Source: Clostridia bacterium (GTDB lineage: Bacteria; Bacillota_A; Clostridia; Oscillospirales; Acutalibacteraceae). Taken from it: a DNA stretch of 6,942 nt. The stretch is from the NCBI GenBank assembly GCA_017441045.1, contig JAFSAK010000082.1, positions 1-6,942 of the forward strand, given 5' to 3'. The notes beneath the pieces were generated by a model. That model saw only the letters and a list, made by a program, of their open reading frames with translations, had not been told where the DNA came from and did not search any database. The position numbers and the translations under genes were made by a program. Position 1 is the first letter of the stretch. Each line of letters opens with the position of its first letter. Below are positions 1-6,034 of the stretch, piece after piece.

Positions 1-633
1 AATTTATTGGTGGTATCCTTTTCTAGTGATAGTAGTTGTATGGAATTTTTCAAAGATAATAAGGTTTTTACCCTCGATAAGCATAGCAAAATGCTGCTTT
101 CTTTATTTGTTAATGAAGCGGGATTGGCTCTTGGGAAAATACCTTACTACTACCATGATATAAGTCCCTTGGATTTTTCGGGGGAGGCCTTTGGCGCTTC
201 GCAACTCATGGAAAATCATTTTATCGAGTTTTTAATAAAACTGATGCGAAAAAATGTTGTCGCCGAAGATAGAACACCTGCCTTAAATCAAGAAAAAGAA
301 CTATCCAAACCCGAAATGATAGCGGAATATCTTCAGACGCATATATATGAAAAATTGACCCTTAGTAAACTTTGTGATAAATTTTTTATGCAAAAATCTC
401 AAATCAGCGCCCTTTTTAAATCTCATACAGGCAAAAGCCCGATGAAATATTTTTCGCTTCTTAAAATAGATGAGGCAAAAAAACTGCTTCGCGATAATGA
501 ATTATCGGTAAGCGAAATATCCGATATACTTAACTATTCCGATATTTACAGTTTTTCAAGGGCCTTTAAGGTATCTACGGGGTTTTCGCCTACGGAGTAT
601 AAAAAAAGCATCTCGCATTATATGGAAGAATAA
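1..633 (+). CDS. AraC-family transcriptional regulator, 5' end outside window
   Basis: This is a DNA-binding transcriptional regulator of the AraC/XylS family, missing its N-terminus. The frame is open from base 1 with no stop upstream, and the first candidate start (TTG at 7) has no room for a ribosome binding site, so the gene almost certainly begins before the window. The visible start corresponds to the end of the usual N-terminal cupin-like sensor domain. The C-terminal ~100 residues hold the two helix-turn-helix motifs, numbered from the TTG: HTH1 about 116-140 (LTLSKLCDKFF...) and HTH2 about 165-190 (SVSEISDILNYSDIYSFSRAFK). They are followed by the family signature TGFSPTEYKK at 191-200. 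The ligand and target genes cannot be inferred: the only neighbour is convergent, and the regulator's own target may lie upstream, outside the window. Family assignment is firm; function is open. Confidence 0.93.
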   Translation, partial: NLLVVSFSSDSSCMEFFKDNKVFTLDKHSKMLLSLFVNEAGLALGKIPYYYHDISPLDFSGEAFGASQLMENHFIEFLIKLMRKNVVAEDRTPALNQEKELSKPEMIAEYLQTHIYEKLTLSKLCDKFFMQKSQISALFKSHTGKSPMKYFSLLKIDEAKKLLRDNELSVSEISDILNYSDIYSFSRAFKVSTGFSPTEYKKSISHYMEE

Positions 634-634
634 G

Positions 635-669
635 AAAAAGAGTTGTTGCCGTTTGCAACAACTCTTTTT
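635..669. terminator. Bidirectional Rho-independent terminator
   Basis: A perfect 15-bp inverted repeat has arms at 635-649 (AAAAAGAGTTGTTGC) and 655-669 around a five-base loop. It carries a T-run at the 3' side on the + strand and, because the other arm starts with an A-run, a T-run on the - strand too. It begins one base after the AraC-family stop and ends six bases before the stop of the convergent membrane-enzyme gene. It can therefore serve both genes. The inverted repeat is read directly from the sequence; the termination function is inferred. Confidence 0.92.
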
Positions 670-675
670 AATCGT

Positions 676-2721
676 TTACTCTAATACTTTTCTATAGTAA
701 TCATATCCAATAATATTTTTAGCGTAACTGAACTTGGCTCTAACAAGTTTATGAACGGCATTTATATATTTATCGTCAACCGTTACATTTTCGTTTGGTA
801 TAAAGGTCTTGGTTGATGCTTCGTATCTTCCCGCCTCGGTTATCCAACTGTAATTCGCGAAAACAACCAAGGGCATAGAAGTTGAAACCTTATCCGCCGA
901 ATAGTTTTCGGCGAATATATCTCTGCCCGAATAGAGCCGCGAATCGTATGGAATATCAAAAAGATTATTGATGGTTGGAACTATATCAATGGCCGAGCAG
1001 GGAGTATCCACGATAACGGGCTCCTTCATAGAACCGCTCCAGATAATAAGGGTGTTTTTATAACGGGAGGTATCCCCGTCTTTATCGTTTATGCCCGAAA
1101 GAATATTATAGTAGTCAACATCGCTTTCAACAAGGCCGTAAGGGTAGTGGTCCTGCCCCATAACGATTACCGTATCATCGGCAATACCCGCTTCTTCCAA
1201 TTTCTTAACGAGAGAAGAAAGAGCATATTCTAAATCGAGATTACAAGCGATATATGCCTGCACCTGTTCGGGAGCATCGGGCATATATGCCTCGATTACT
1301 TCTCGGTGCCTTCTCGACATAGCGTTGGAGCCCCATTTATAATTGGCGTGACCGCTGACGGTCATATAATAAGCGTGGAATTTCTGCCCGTTTTCAACAT
1401 AATCATTTATATATTGGTCAGCGGTGGCATTTATCATTTCAAGGTCGGAACAAGGCCACTCGGTAGATGAAAGCTCAAGACCGCCTTTTATTCCCTTATA
1501 ATCATAGCCAAGATTAGGATGGGTCAGATGGCGGTTATAGTAGGTATAGGTATTATTGTGATATGCCAAAGTTTTATATCCCATTTTGCTCATAGTATGA
1601 CCGAGGGAAACGGGCATATACTTGCCTATACTTGCCGCAAAAGCGGGTTTGCCGTTTACCCAGGTGGGAATAATGCCCGTCATCACCGCAAATTCGCCGC
1701 CCGTAGTGGACTGAGTCCAGTCGGGTTGATAGTAATTATTAAATACGAATCCCTCGTTGGCCAATTTATATAGGGTTGGGGTGAGTTCTTTGTCGATTAC
1801 ATAGGAAGAAAACGCCTCGGCGGTTATAAGAATTAAATTTTTATCCTTAAAATAACCTGAATATTCATTCTTCTGAGAGGGGGTAAGAGAGCCGAAGTAA
1901 TTATGCATTGATTTGATTGTGCCATCGGTTTCTCCCTCATCGAGAGCGGCAAAATCTATATCGAGGGTATTATATTGGGGTTCAATATCTTCGCTATCGG
2001 TCTTTTGACTGTCATCTTCATCCGAAACAATATCATCAAGGTCGATTTGAGGTGATTCAGGCGTGCCGAAAATAGCATAGGTGGTTTCAAGTCGGAGGGA
2101 TGTAAATGCGCCAAACTTTGGAATTGCCGCATCGGCGGAGAAACTATATGTGTAAAAATCCTTATCGCTTCCAAATCGGGAAAGCATTCCGCCAGAAATT
2201 TGGAAAATTATAAGCAAAATAAGAACCGTAATTTTAACGCTTAAATCCCTCTTTTCATCGGGGATAATCTGTTTTCTGAAAATTATAAATAAAACGAGGG
2301 GCAAAAGAGAAAGCAGAATGAAGGGAAGTCCCGAAATAATGCAGGATATAATATTTCCAAAGAATTCGCCGACAACTCCGCCCGCCATTTCCTTCATATA
2401 GGTAAAGGAAAAATAGGTTTTAAAAAACTCTTTGCAGCAATATTCTACGCAGGTATAAACGGTACCGAATGATATGGCGGTAATAGCAAGACCTCGGCAG
2501 AGTTTTTTATTGGGAATAAGTTCTAAAAGCAGCGCAAGAGCAAAACCTAAAGCCAGAGAAAAGAAGAAAATTCTTAAAAGAGGCATTGAAAAAATTTGGT
2601 TACCCTCATTAAAGCCGAAGAGCAGAAACTCCCCGTAAAAAGCCGAAAGCGGAAGAAATAAAATATTAAGATTTTTAATGAGTTTTGTTTTAAGACCCGA
2701 AAGGCCGAAGCGGATTTTCAT
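676..2721 (-). CDS. LtaS-like membrane phosphoglycerol transferase / sulfatase-fold protein
   Basis: Member of the lipoteichoic acid synthase (LtaS) type of the sulfatase/alkaline phosphatase superfamily. These are membrane proteins that move glycerol phosphate from phosphatidylglycerol onto an acceptor outside the cell. Numbered from the upstream ATG at 2757, five hydrophobic segments lie at about 29-49, 57-81, 88-107, 132-160 and 174-191. A strongly acidic linker follows (about 239-259), then the catalytic domain (about 305-620). Expected LtaS active-site residues are visible: metal-binding E314 (ITAEAF), nucleophile T351 (QSTTGGEF), D536-H537 (GQDHYPYG), and the substrate-pocket counterparts R409 (YYNR) and H470 (VSGH). 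The pocket tryptophan of LtaS appears as Y407. Length (681-693 aa) is normal for the family. The start at 2721 is preferred because AGGGAG lies nine bases upstream, while the ATG at 2757 has no ribosome binding site. The true acceptor could be something other than lipoteichoic acid. Confidence 0.9.
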   Translation of the reverse strand: MKIRFGLSGLKTKLIKNLNILFLPLSAFYGEFLLFGFNEGNQIFSMPLLRIFFFSLALGFALALLLELIPNKKLCRGLAITAISFGTVYTCVEYCCKEFFKTYFSFTYMKEMAGGVVGEFFGNIISCIISGLPFILLSLLPLVLFIIFRKQIIPDEKRDLSVKITVLILLIIFQISGGMLSRFGSDKDFYTYSFSADAAIPKFGAFTSLRLETTYAIFGTPESPQIDLDDIVSDEDDSQKTDSEDIEPQYNTLDIDFAALDEGETDGTIKSMHNYFGSLTPSQKNEYSGYFKDKNLILITAEAFSSYVIDKELTPTLYKLANEGFVFNNYYQPDWTQSTTGGEFAVMTGIIPTWVNGKPAFAASIGKYMPVSLGHTMSKMGYKTLAYHNNTYTYYNRHLTHPNLGYDYKGIKGGLELSSTEWPCSDLEMINATADQYINDYVENGQKFHAYYMTVSGHANYKWGSNAMSRRHREVIEAYMPDAPEQVQAYIACNLDLEYALSSLVKKLEEAGIADDTVIVMGQDHYPYGLVESDVDYYNILSGINDKDGDTSRYKNTLIIWSGSMKEPVIVDTPCSAIDIVPTINNLFDIPYDSRLYSGRDIFAENYSADKVSTSMPLVVFANYSWITEAGRYEASTKTFIPNENVTVDDKYINAVHKLVRAKFSYAKNIIGYDYYRKVLE

Positions 2722-2730
2722 TTCCATAAT

Positions 2731-2736
2731 CTCCCT
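2731..2736 (-). promoter_or_regulatory. Shine-Dalgarno site deciding the LtaS-like start
   Basis: AGGGAG on the - strand lies nine bases before the ATG at 2721 and only three bases before another in-frame ATG at 2727. The upstream in-frame ATG at 2757 has only AT-rich sequence before it. Initiation at 2721 is therefore favoured, shortening the longest reading frame by 12 residues to 681 aa. Confidence 0.7.
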
Positions 2737-2762
2737 AAAATTTTCACTATATCGCATTAGTA

Positions 2763-2788
2763 AGTATAGTATGTTTTTAATATGTTAA
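2763..2788 (-). promoter_or_regulatory. Weak candidate promoter for the LtaS-like gene
   Basis: On the - strand a good -10-like hexamer TATACT lies at 2768-2763. The best -35-like hexamer upstream, TTAACA at 2788-2783, is only 14 bases away, shorter than the usual 16-18. The site lies between the terminator of the upstream unit and the LtaS-like gene. If TATACT is used, the transcript would begin at about the ATG at 2757, which again favours the downstream start. This is tentative because AT-rich DNA gives such matches by chance. Confidence 0.3.
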
Positions 2789-2818
2789 AAAACAATCGGA
2801 CTATGTAAATAGCCCGAT
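2787..2818 (-). terminator. Rho-independent terminator of the sugar-transferase unit
   Basis: Read on the - strand, a nine-base-pair stem (arms 2818-2810 and 2803-2795, one G-U pair, six-base loop) is followed after two bases by six T residues (2792-2787). It lies just beyond the stop of the hydroxyacid dehydrogenase gene. It would separate the three-gene unit from the LtaS-like gene downstream, though a moderate stem may allow some read-through. Confidence 0.75.
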
Positions 2819-2823
2819 ATATT

Positions 2824-3726
2824 TTAAACTTCATAAGTCAAATTATTTTTTATAGTATTAAAAAGTCGGGTTTTATTGCCTTCCCCTACGAAACTATTAT
2901 GAGGGGTTATTATAATATTTTCCATATCCCATAATTCGCTGTTTTCCGAAAGGGGTTCTTCGCAGAAAACATCTAAAACGGCGCCCATCAGTTTTCCGCC
3001 GCGGAGAGCGCAAATAAGTTCCTTTTCTTCCACGATGGGACCTCTCGCAATATTAACGAGTATGGAATTTTCTTTAAATGATGCAAACATTTCTTTGCCG
3101 AATAAGTTTTTCGTATCCGAAGTAAGCGGCAGTGTTAAAACCACGATATCCGCCTTTATTAATGCTTCTTTGATGTTTTCAATGGGGAAAAACTCATCAT
3201 AATATTTGGCATCGTTTTTTTTGATATCCACTCCTAAAACGCAGGTATCAAAGGATTTAAAGCGTTTGGCGCACTCGGTGCCAACACTTCCGCAACCGAT
3301 AATGGCTACGGTTTTTTCAGCCAGTTCTAAAAGAAAACGGTGTTTTTCCCATTTGTGAGATTTTTGATTCTCGGCAAAAAAACGGCTTTGCTTATATAAG
3401 TCTAAAACTCCGCAAAGAGCGAATTCCGCCATAGGAACACTATAAACACCCTTGGCATTATGAATTTTAATCCCTTTATTCTTAATATATTCCATAGGTA
3501 CGCGGTCAAATCCCGCGCTTGTAAGCTGAATATATTTTAACGAGGTGAATTTTTCAATATCGTGGTAAAGAAAGAGCCCGTTGCAGATAACGCCCTCTAT
3601 TTCTTCGGGGCGACAAGGCAAGGAATCTTTTTCATTTTGCATAAAAACGATACTATTGCCCATATCAGCGAGGGGCTTAAGTTCGGTTTTGGTGCAGTTT
3701 ATGGCACCCGTTACAAGTAATTTCAT
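2824..3726 (-). CDS. D-isomer-specific 2-hydroxyacid dehydrogenase
   Basis: NAD-dependent oxidoreductase that interconverts 2-oxo acids and D-2-hydroxy acids in the cytoplasm. Its 300 residues show the family's split arrangement: a catalytic domain at about 1-95 plus the C-terminal tail, and a Rossmann domain at about 96-275. The dinucleotide motif GCGSVG is at 144-149. D167 lies at the end of the second strand and suggests NAD(H) rather than NADP(H). The catalytic trio is complete: R228 (NIARGP), E257 (CEEPL) and H276 (TPHNSF). The protein is slightly shorter than many members (about 310-340) but lacks no core motif. It follows the aldolase gene after eight bases. Its weak Shine-Dalgarno (GTGGG) overlaps the aldolase stop, suggesting translational coupling. 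The substrate cannot be read from the sequence; co-transcription suggests a 2-oxo acid made by the aldolase. Glyoxylate/hydroxypyruvate or D-lactate type activities remain possible. Confidence 0.92.
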   Translation of the reverse strand: MKLLVTGAINCTKTELKPLADMGNSIVFMQNEKDSLPCRPEEIEGVICNGLFLYHDIEKFTSLKYIQLTSAGFDRVPMEYIKNKGIKIHNAKGVYSVPMAEFALCGVLDLYKQSRFFAENQKSHKWEKHRFLLELAEKTVAIIGCGSVGTECAKRFKSFDTCVLGVDIKKNDAKYYDEFFPIENIKEALIKADIVVLTLPLTSDTKNLFGKEMFASFKENSILVNIARGPIVEEKELICALRGGKLMGAVLDVFCEEPLSENSELWDMENIIITPHNSFVGEGNKTRLFNTIKNNLTYEV

Positions 3727-3734
3727 AATTTATA

Positions 3735-4559
3735 TTACCCACATATTGTATCAACAATAGTTTTAATTTCATTGAAGTTTTCTTTGAAAAATTCTTCGGT
3801 TTGCGAGGAATAGAAACTTTCAAGTTCCCTTATGTTTTTAACGCCCTCAAGAAATATTTTATGTATTGAATCGGTATCCGAGGTATCCTTTATATTGCAG
3901 AAACTTCTCGAAAGAATAACGCAGGAAGAGCCCATGCGAATATGTTCTGCCAGTATTTTTTCACTTTTGAGCATACCGCTCCCTATGGATGCGATACCGC
4001 CGAATCCAAACTTGAGTCCGCGATTTTTAAATTTATTAGCCATACTCTCAACTGTGCCGTCAGCAAGGGGCTTAAACATAAATTTATATCCATAGCCAAG
4101 GCTTAAATCGTTGAGTCCTATATAGACCTCATCTATAAGCGGAAGGTCAAGGATTTCATCAATATTTTCTACGGCTTCGGGGGTTTCGAATAAAAGCACG
4201 GTTTTGCACCTGCCGTTTACCGCTTTTAAAAATCTTTCCGCTTCATTTTTGCTATTAAAATAGGGGAGCATAATGATATTGGCACCCGCAGCTATAACCT
4301 CTTCGATTTCATCTTCGGTGGAAGAATAGGAGGAAGAGCCGTCGTGGATGGGATTGATTCTTACGAGCAGTTCGGATTTTTTGAGAACTTTGCGGATGTT
4401 TTTAATATCCTCTACGGTGTGATGATTCTGCACCGTATCCATTCCGCCTTGGCGCAAATCCTTGCCGATATATTCCATATCGACAAAAATTCTGTCAACC
4501 CCGACGCTCTCGGCTATTGATGCTACCTGCGGGTTGTTGGTTATATACATTAGTTTCAT
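3735..4559 (-). CDS. HpcH/HpaI-family aldolase (citrate lyase beta-like TIM barrel)
   Basis: A 274-residue member of the HpcH/HpaI aldolase/citrate lyase family, metal-dependent class II enzymes that join or cleave pyruvate (or similar oxo-acid) enolates and aldehydes. Visible family landmarks are FVDMEYIG at 25-32, R67 in LVRINP (the pyruvate carboxylate/enolate-binding arginine), metal ligand E125 in LLFETPEAVENI, and metal ligand D151 in IGLNDLSLGYG. A second glycine-rich barrel-end segment (KFGFGGIASIGSG) lies at 183-195. The active site therefore looks intact. The C-terminal ~45 residues are helical and charged. The gene starts five bases after the sugar-transferase stop, with GAAAGAG as ribosome binding site inside the end of that gene, so co-translation is likely. 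Aldolases of this type also occur in surface-polysaccharide clusters, usually with unproven substrates. The substrate is not predictable here, and degradative use of an aromatic-derived acid seems unlikely given the neighbours. Confidence 0.87.
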   Translation of the reverse strand: MKLMYITNNPQVASIAESVGVDRIFVDMEYIGKDLRQGGMDTVQNHHTVEDIKNIRKVLKKSELLVRINPIHDGSSSYSSTEDEIEEVIAAGANIIMLPYFNSKNEAERFLKAVNGRCKTVLLFETPEAVENIDEILDLPLIDEVYIGLNDLSLGYGYKFMFKPLADGTVESMANKFKNRGLKFGFGGIASIGSGMLKSEKILAEHIRMGSSCVILSRSFCNIKDTSDTDSIHKIFLEGVKNIRELESFYSSQTEEFFKENFNEIKTIVDTICG

Positions 4560-4564
4560 ATGTA

Positions 4565-5194
4565 TTACTCTTTCACATTTACAGTTTCTTTTTCTTTGGC
4601 CGTTACGGTAGCGCCGATATTCTCGTTATCGGCATTTGAAATCACCTTAAAAACGGTCATAAAAAGTATTTTTATATCTAATGCCAAAGAAATATTTTGT
4701 GTGTACCACACATTGAGTTCTATTCTTTTGTTCCACTCTACCGCTTTTCTGCCGTTTACCTGCGCCCAACCCGTGATACCGGGGCGCACGCTGAACATTT
4801 TAAATTGTTCTTCAGTATATTCGGTTATGGGCCAAGGATGATAGGTAAGCGGAGGGCGGGGGCCTACGAAACTCATATCGCCCTTTAAGATATTAAAAAA
4901 TTGAGGGAGTTCATCCAAAGAGGTCTTGCGGAGGATATTGCCGATTTTGGTTACCCGAGGGTCCTTGTTATCGGAATAAACACCGCCTTTTTCCGCATCT
5001 ACAATCATTGTTCTAAACTTGTATATGTAGAAACTTTTGCCGCCAAGCCCTAATCGTTCTTGTTTGAAAACGGCGGGACCGCCATCTTCAAGTTTAACCA
5101 GTAGTGCTATTACGGCCATAGGCAACGCCAAAACTATTACGGCTATTAGGGAAACGCAAACATCAATAAATCTCTTGAAGAAATTTCTATACAT
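4565..5194 (-). CDS. Undecaprenyl-phosphate sugar phosphotransferase (bacterial sugar transferase, small monotopic type)
   Basis: Initiating phosphoglycosyl transferase. It moves a sugar 1-phosphate from a nucleotide sugar to undecaprenyl phosphate at the cytoplasmic membrane face, the first step in building a lipid-linked glycan. At 209 residues it is the minimal PglC-like form without the N-terminal multi-helix region of WbaP/WcaJ. One hydrophobic segment at about 9-33 carries a proline (P25), consistent with the re-entrant membrane helix of this family. Core motifs follow in order: FKQERLG 43-49, YKFRTM 58-63, the catalytic Asp-Glu dyad D94-E95 in SLDELPQ, FVGPRP 109-114, and RPGITGWAQVNGR 137-149. 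The C-terminal ~20 residues are Lys/Glu/Val-rich and look unstructured. It is first in the three-gene unit, with promoter 5259-5287 and ribosome binding site AGGTG five bases before the ATG. The sugar donor is not evident. Glycosyltransferases and a flippase must be encoded elsewhere. Confidence 0.94.
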   Translation of the reverse strand: MYRNFFKRFIDVCVSLIAVIVLALPMAVIALLVKLEDGGPAVFKQERLGLGGKSFYIYKFRTMIVDAEKGGVYSDNKDPRVTKIGNILRKTSLDELPQFFNILKGDMSFVGPRPPLTYHPWPITEYTEEQFKMFSVRPGITGWAQVNGRKAVEWNKRIELNVWYTQNISLALDIKILFMTVFKVISNADNENIGATVTAKEKETVNVKE

Positions 5195-5208
5195 TTTTTC
5201 ACCTAAAC

Positions 5209-5249
5209 TTATATTATTAGTCGCGAGGGCACACTAATCCAAGATATAA
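5209..5249 (-). promoter_or_regulatory. Possible hairpin in the leader of the sugar-transferase transcript
   Basis: On either strand two nested pairs of arms can form: 5216-5221 with 5233-5238 (6 bp, 11-base loop) and 5209-5214 with 5244-5249 (6 bp). They are separated by a 1/5 asymmetric internal loop. In the predicted transcript, starting near 5252, this hairpin would fill most of the ~57-base leader and end five bases before the Shine-Dalgarno sequence. The stems are AT-rich and the significance is uncertain. No known riboswitch consensus was recognised. Confidence 0.3.
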
Positions 5250-5258
5250 TATATAACT

Positions 5259-5287
5259 ATTATATCACTTAATGTTATATAAGTCAA
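5259..5287 (-). promoter_or_regulatory. Sigma-A-type promoter of the sugar-transferase unit
   Basis: On the - strand TTGACT (5287-5282) and a perfect TATAAT (5264-5259) are separated by 17 bases. That is five of six matches at -35, six of six at -10, and optimal spacing. Transcription would start near 5252 and give a leader of about 57 bases. The -35 box lies only seven bases beyond the A/T-run of the preceding gene's terminator, so the two transcription units are sharply separated. Confidence 0.88.
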
Positions 5288-5293
5288 TAAATC

Positions 5294-5330
5294 AAAAACG
5301 CGCCCCATTTTTCATAATGGAGCGCATTTT
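5294..5330 (-). terminator. Rho-independent terminator after the TcdA-like gene
   Basis: On the - strand GCGCTCCATT (5325-5316) pairs with AATGGGGCGC (5309-5300) through one G-U pair and a six-base loop. Flanking A and T runs extend the stem and supply a five-T tract at 5298-5294. It begins one base after the TcdA-like stop codon, a normal terminator position. Confidence 0.9.
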
Positions 5331-5331
5331 A

Positions 5332-6033
5332 TTATTTTTCCATAAGTTTTCTTATTGCATAGGAAGCCGCCGTTATTCCCGCGGTGGCAGGAACAAATAC
5401 CATACTTGCGGGGGCAGGGTGAGAGCCCTTGGTTTCACCGAGATTTTCAGGTTTTTTCGGGGTTTCATCCGACCAGACAACAGGAAGCTTTTTAATTCCT
5501 CTTTTTTTAAGTTCGTACCTCATAACCTTGCATAAGGGACATTCATAAGTTTTATAAATATCGCTTATTGTGAGTTTTTCGGGGTGGAGTTTGTTGCCCG
5601 TTCCCATAACGCTTATGATGGGAATATTTTTATTTTGGGCATTTTTCGCCAAAAAGATTTTAGCCGTAACATTATCCACCGCATCGATTATAAAATCGAA
5701 CTTTTCAAATGGAATTTTGCTTTCGGGGGTGATGAATTCGCAAAAATCGTGAATTCTAATTTCGGGATTTACCGAAAGACATCGTGATTTCACAAGGTCC
5801 GTTTTCTTTTCACCAACGGTAGAAGGAAGGGCTATGAGTTGGCGGTTTATATTGCTTTGGCTAACCGTATCGTTATCGTAGATATAAAGAGTTCCGATAC
5901 CGCTTCTTGTTAGGGCTTCGGCCGCATAAGAACCAACCCCTCCAAGACCGAAAACTGCAACGGAGGAGCCCTTTAGTTTAGCCAAGTTATCTTCGCCTAT
6001 AAGTGATTTTGTTCTTAAAAACATATCGCTCAT
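5332..6033 (-). CDS. tcdA: tRNA threonylcarbamoyladenosine dehydratase (TcdA/CsdL/YgdL-like, ThiF/MoeB E1 fold)
   Basis: E1-like adenylating enzyme that activates the threonylcarbamoyl carboxylate of t6A37 in ANN-decoding tRNAs with ATP and closes it to cyclic t6A. The 233 residues match the TcdA layout rather than longer MoeB/ThiF proteins. The ATP-binding loop is GLGGVGS at 29-35 followed by AAEALTRSGIG. D53 and D55 (YDNDTV) lie at the second strand, the arginine-finger-like N63-R64 is in NINRQ, the conserved K77 is in GEKKTD, and D117/D120 are in IIDAVD. The family-typical segment PLCKVMRYELKKRG lies at 166-179. C165 and C168 form a single CxxC; MoeB/ThiF relatives carry two such pairs that bind zinc, and only one is seen here. 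The gene begins one base after the kinase stop, so translation is probably coupled. A separate ThiF-like sulfur-carrier role is less likely because no ubiquitin-like partner gene is nearby. Confidence 0.9.
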   Translation of the reverse strand: MSDMFLRTKSLIGEDNLAKLKGSSVAVFGLGGVGSYAAEALTRSGIGTLYIYDNDTVSQSNINRQLIALPSTVGEKKTDLVKSRCLSVNPEIRIHDFCEFITPESKIPFEKFDFIIDAVDNVTAKIFLAKNAQNKNIPIISVMGTGNKLHPEKLTISDIYKTYECPLCKVMRYELKKRGIKKLPVVWSDETPKKPENLGETKGSHPAPASMVFVPATAGITAASYAIRKLMEK

Positions 6034-6034
6034 A

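Noticed and set aside
635..669. Long perfect inverted repeat considered as a mobile-element end or attachment site
   Set aside because: Its position between two convergent stop codons, short loop and A/T flanks fit a bidirectional terminator; there is no transposase, direct repeat or second copy in the window.
1519..1773. 84-residue open frame on the + strand
   Set aside because: It is antisense to the catalytic domain of the LtaS-like protein with no family signature, so it is a shadow frame.
1956..2174. 72-residue open frame on the - strand
   Set aside because: It is in an alternative frame of the LtaS-like gene with low-complexity composition and no motif. There is no frameshift evidence, since the main frame continues intact through this region.
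4560..5237. Short + strand open frames opposite the sugar-transferase gene
   Set aside because: They overlap a complete sugar transferase carrying all family motifs on the other strand, and have no recognisable homology features.
5272..5787. Short + strand open frames opposite the TcdA-like gene
   Set aside because: They run antisense across a terminator and a conserved enzyme gene; composition and lack of motifs mark them as shadows.
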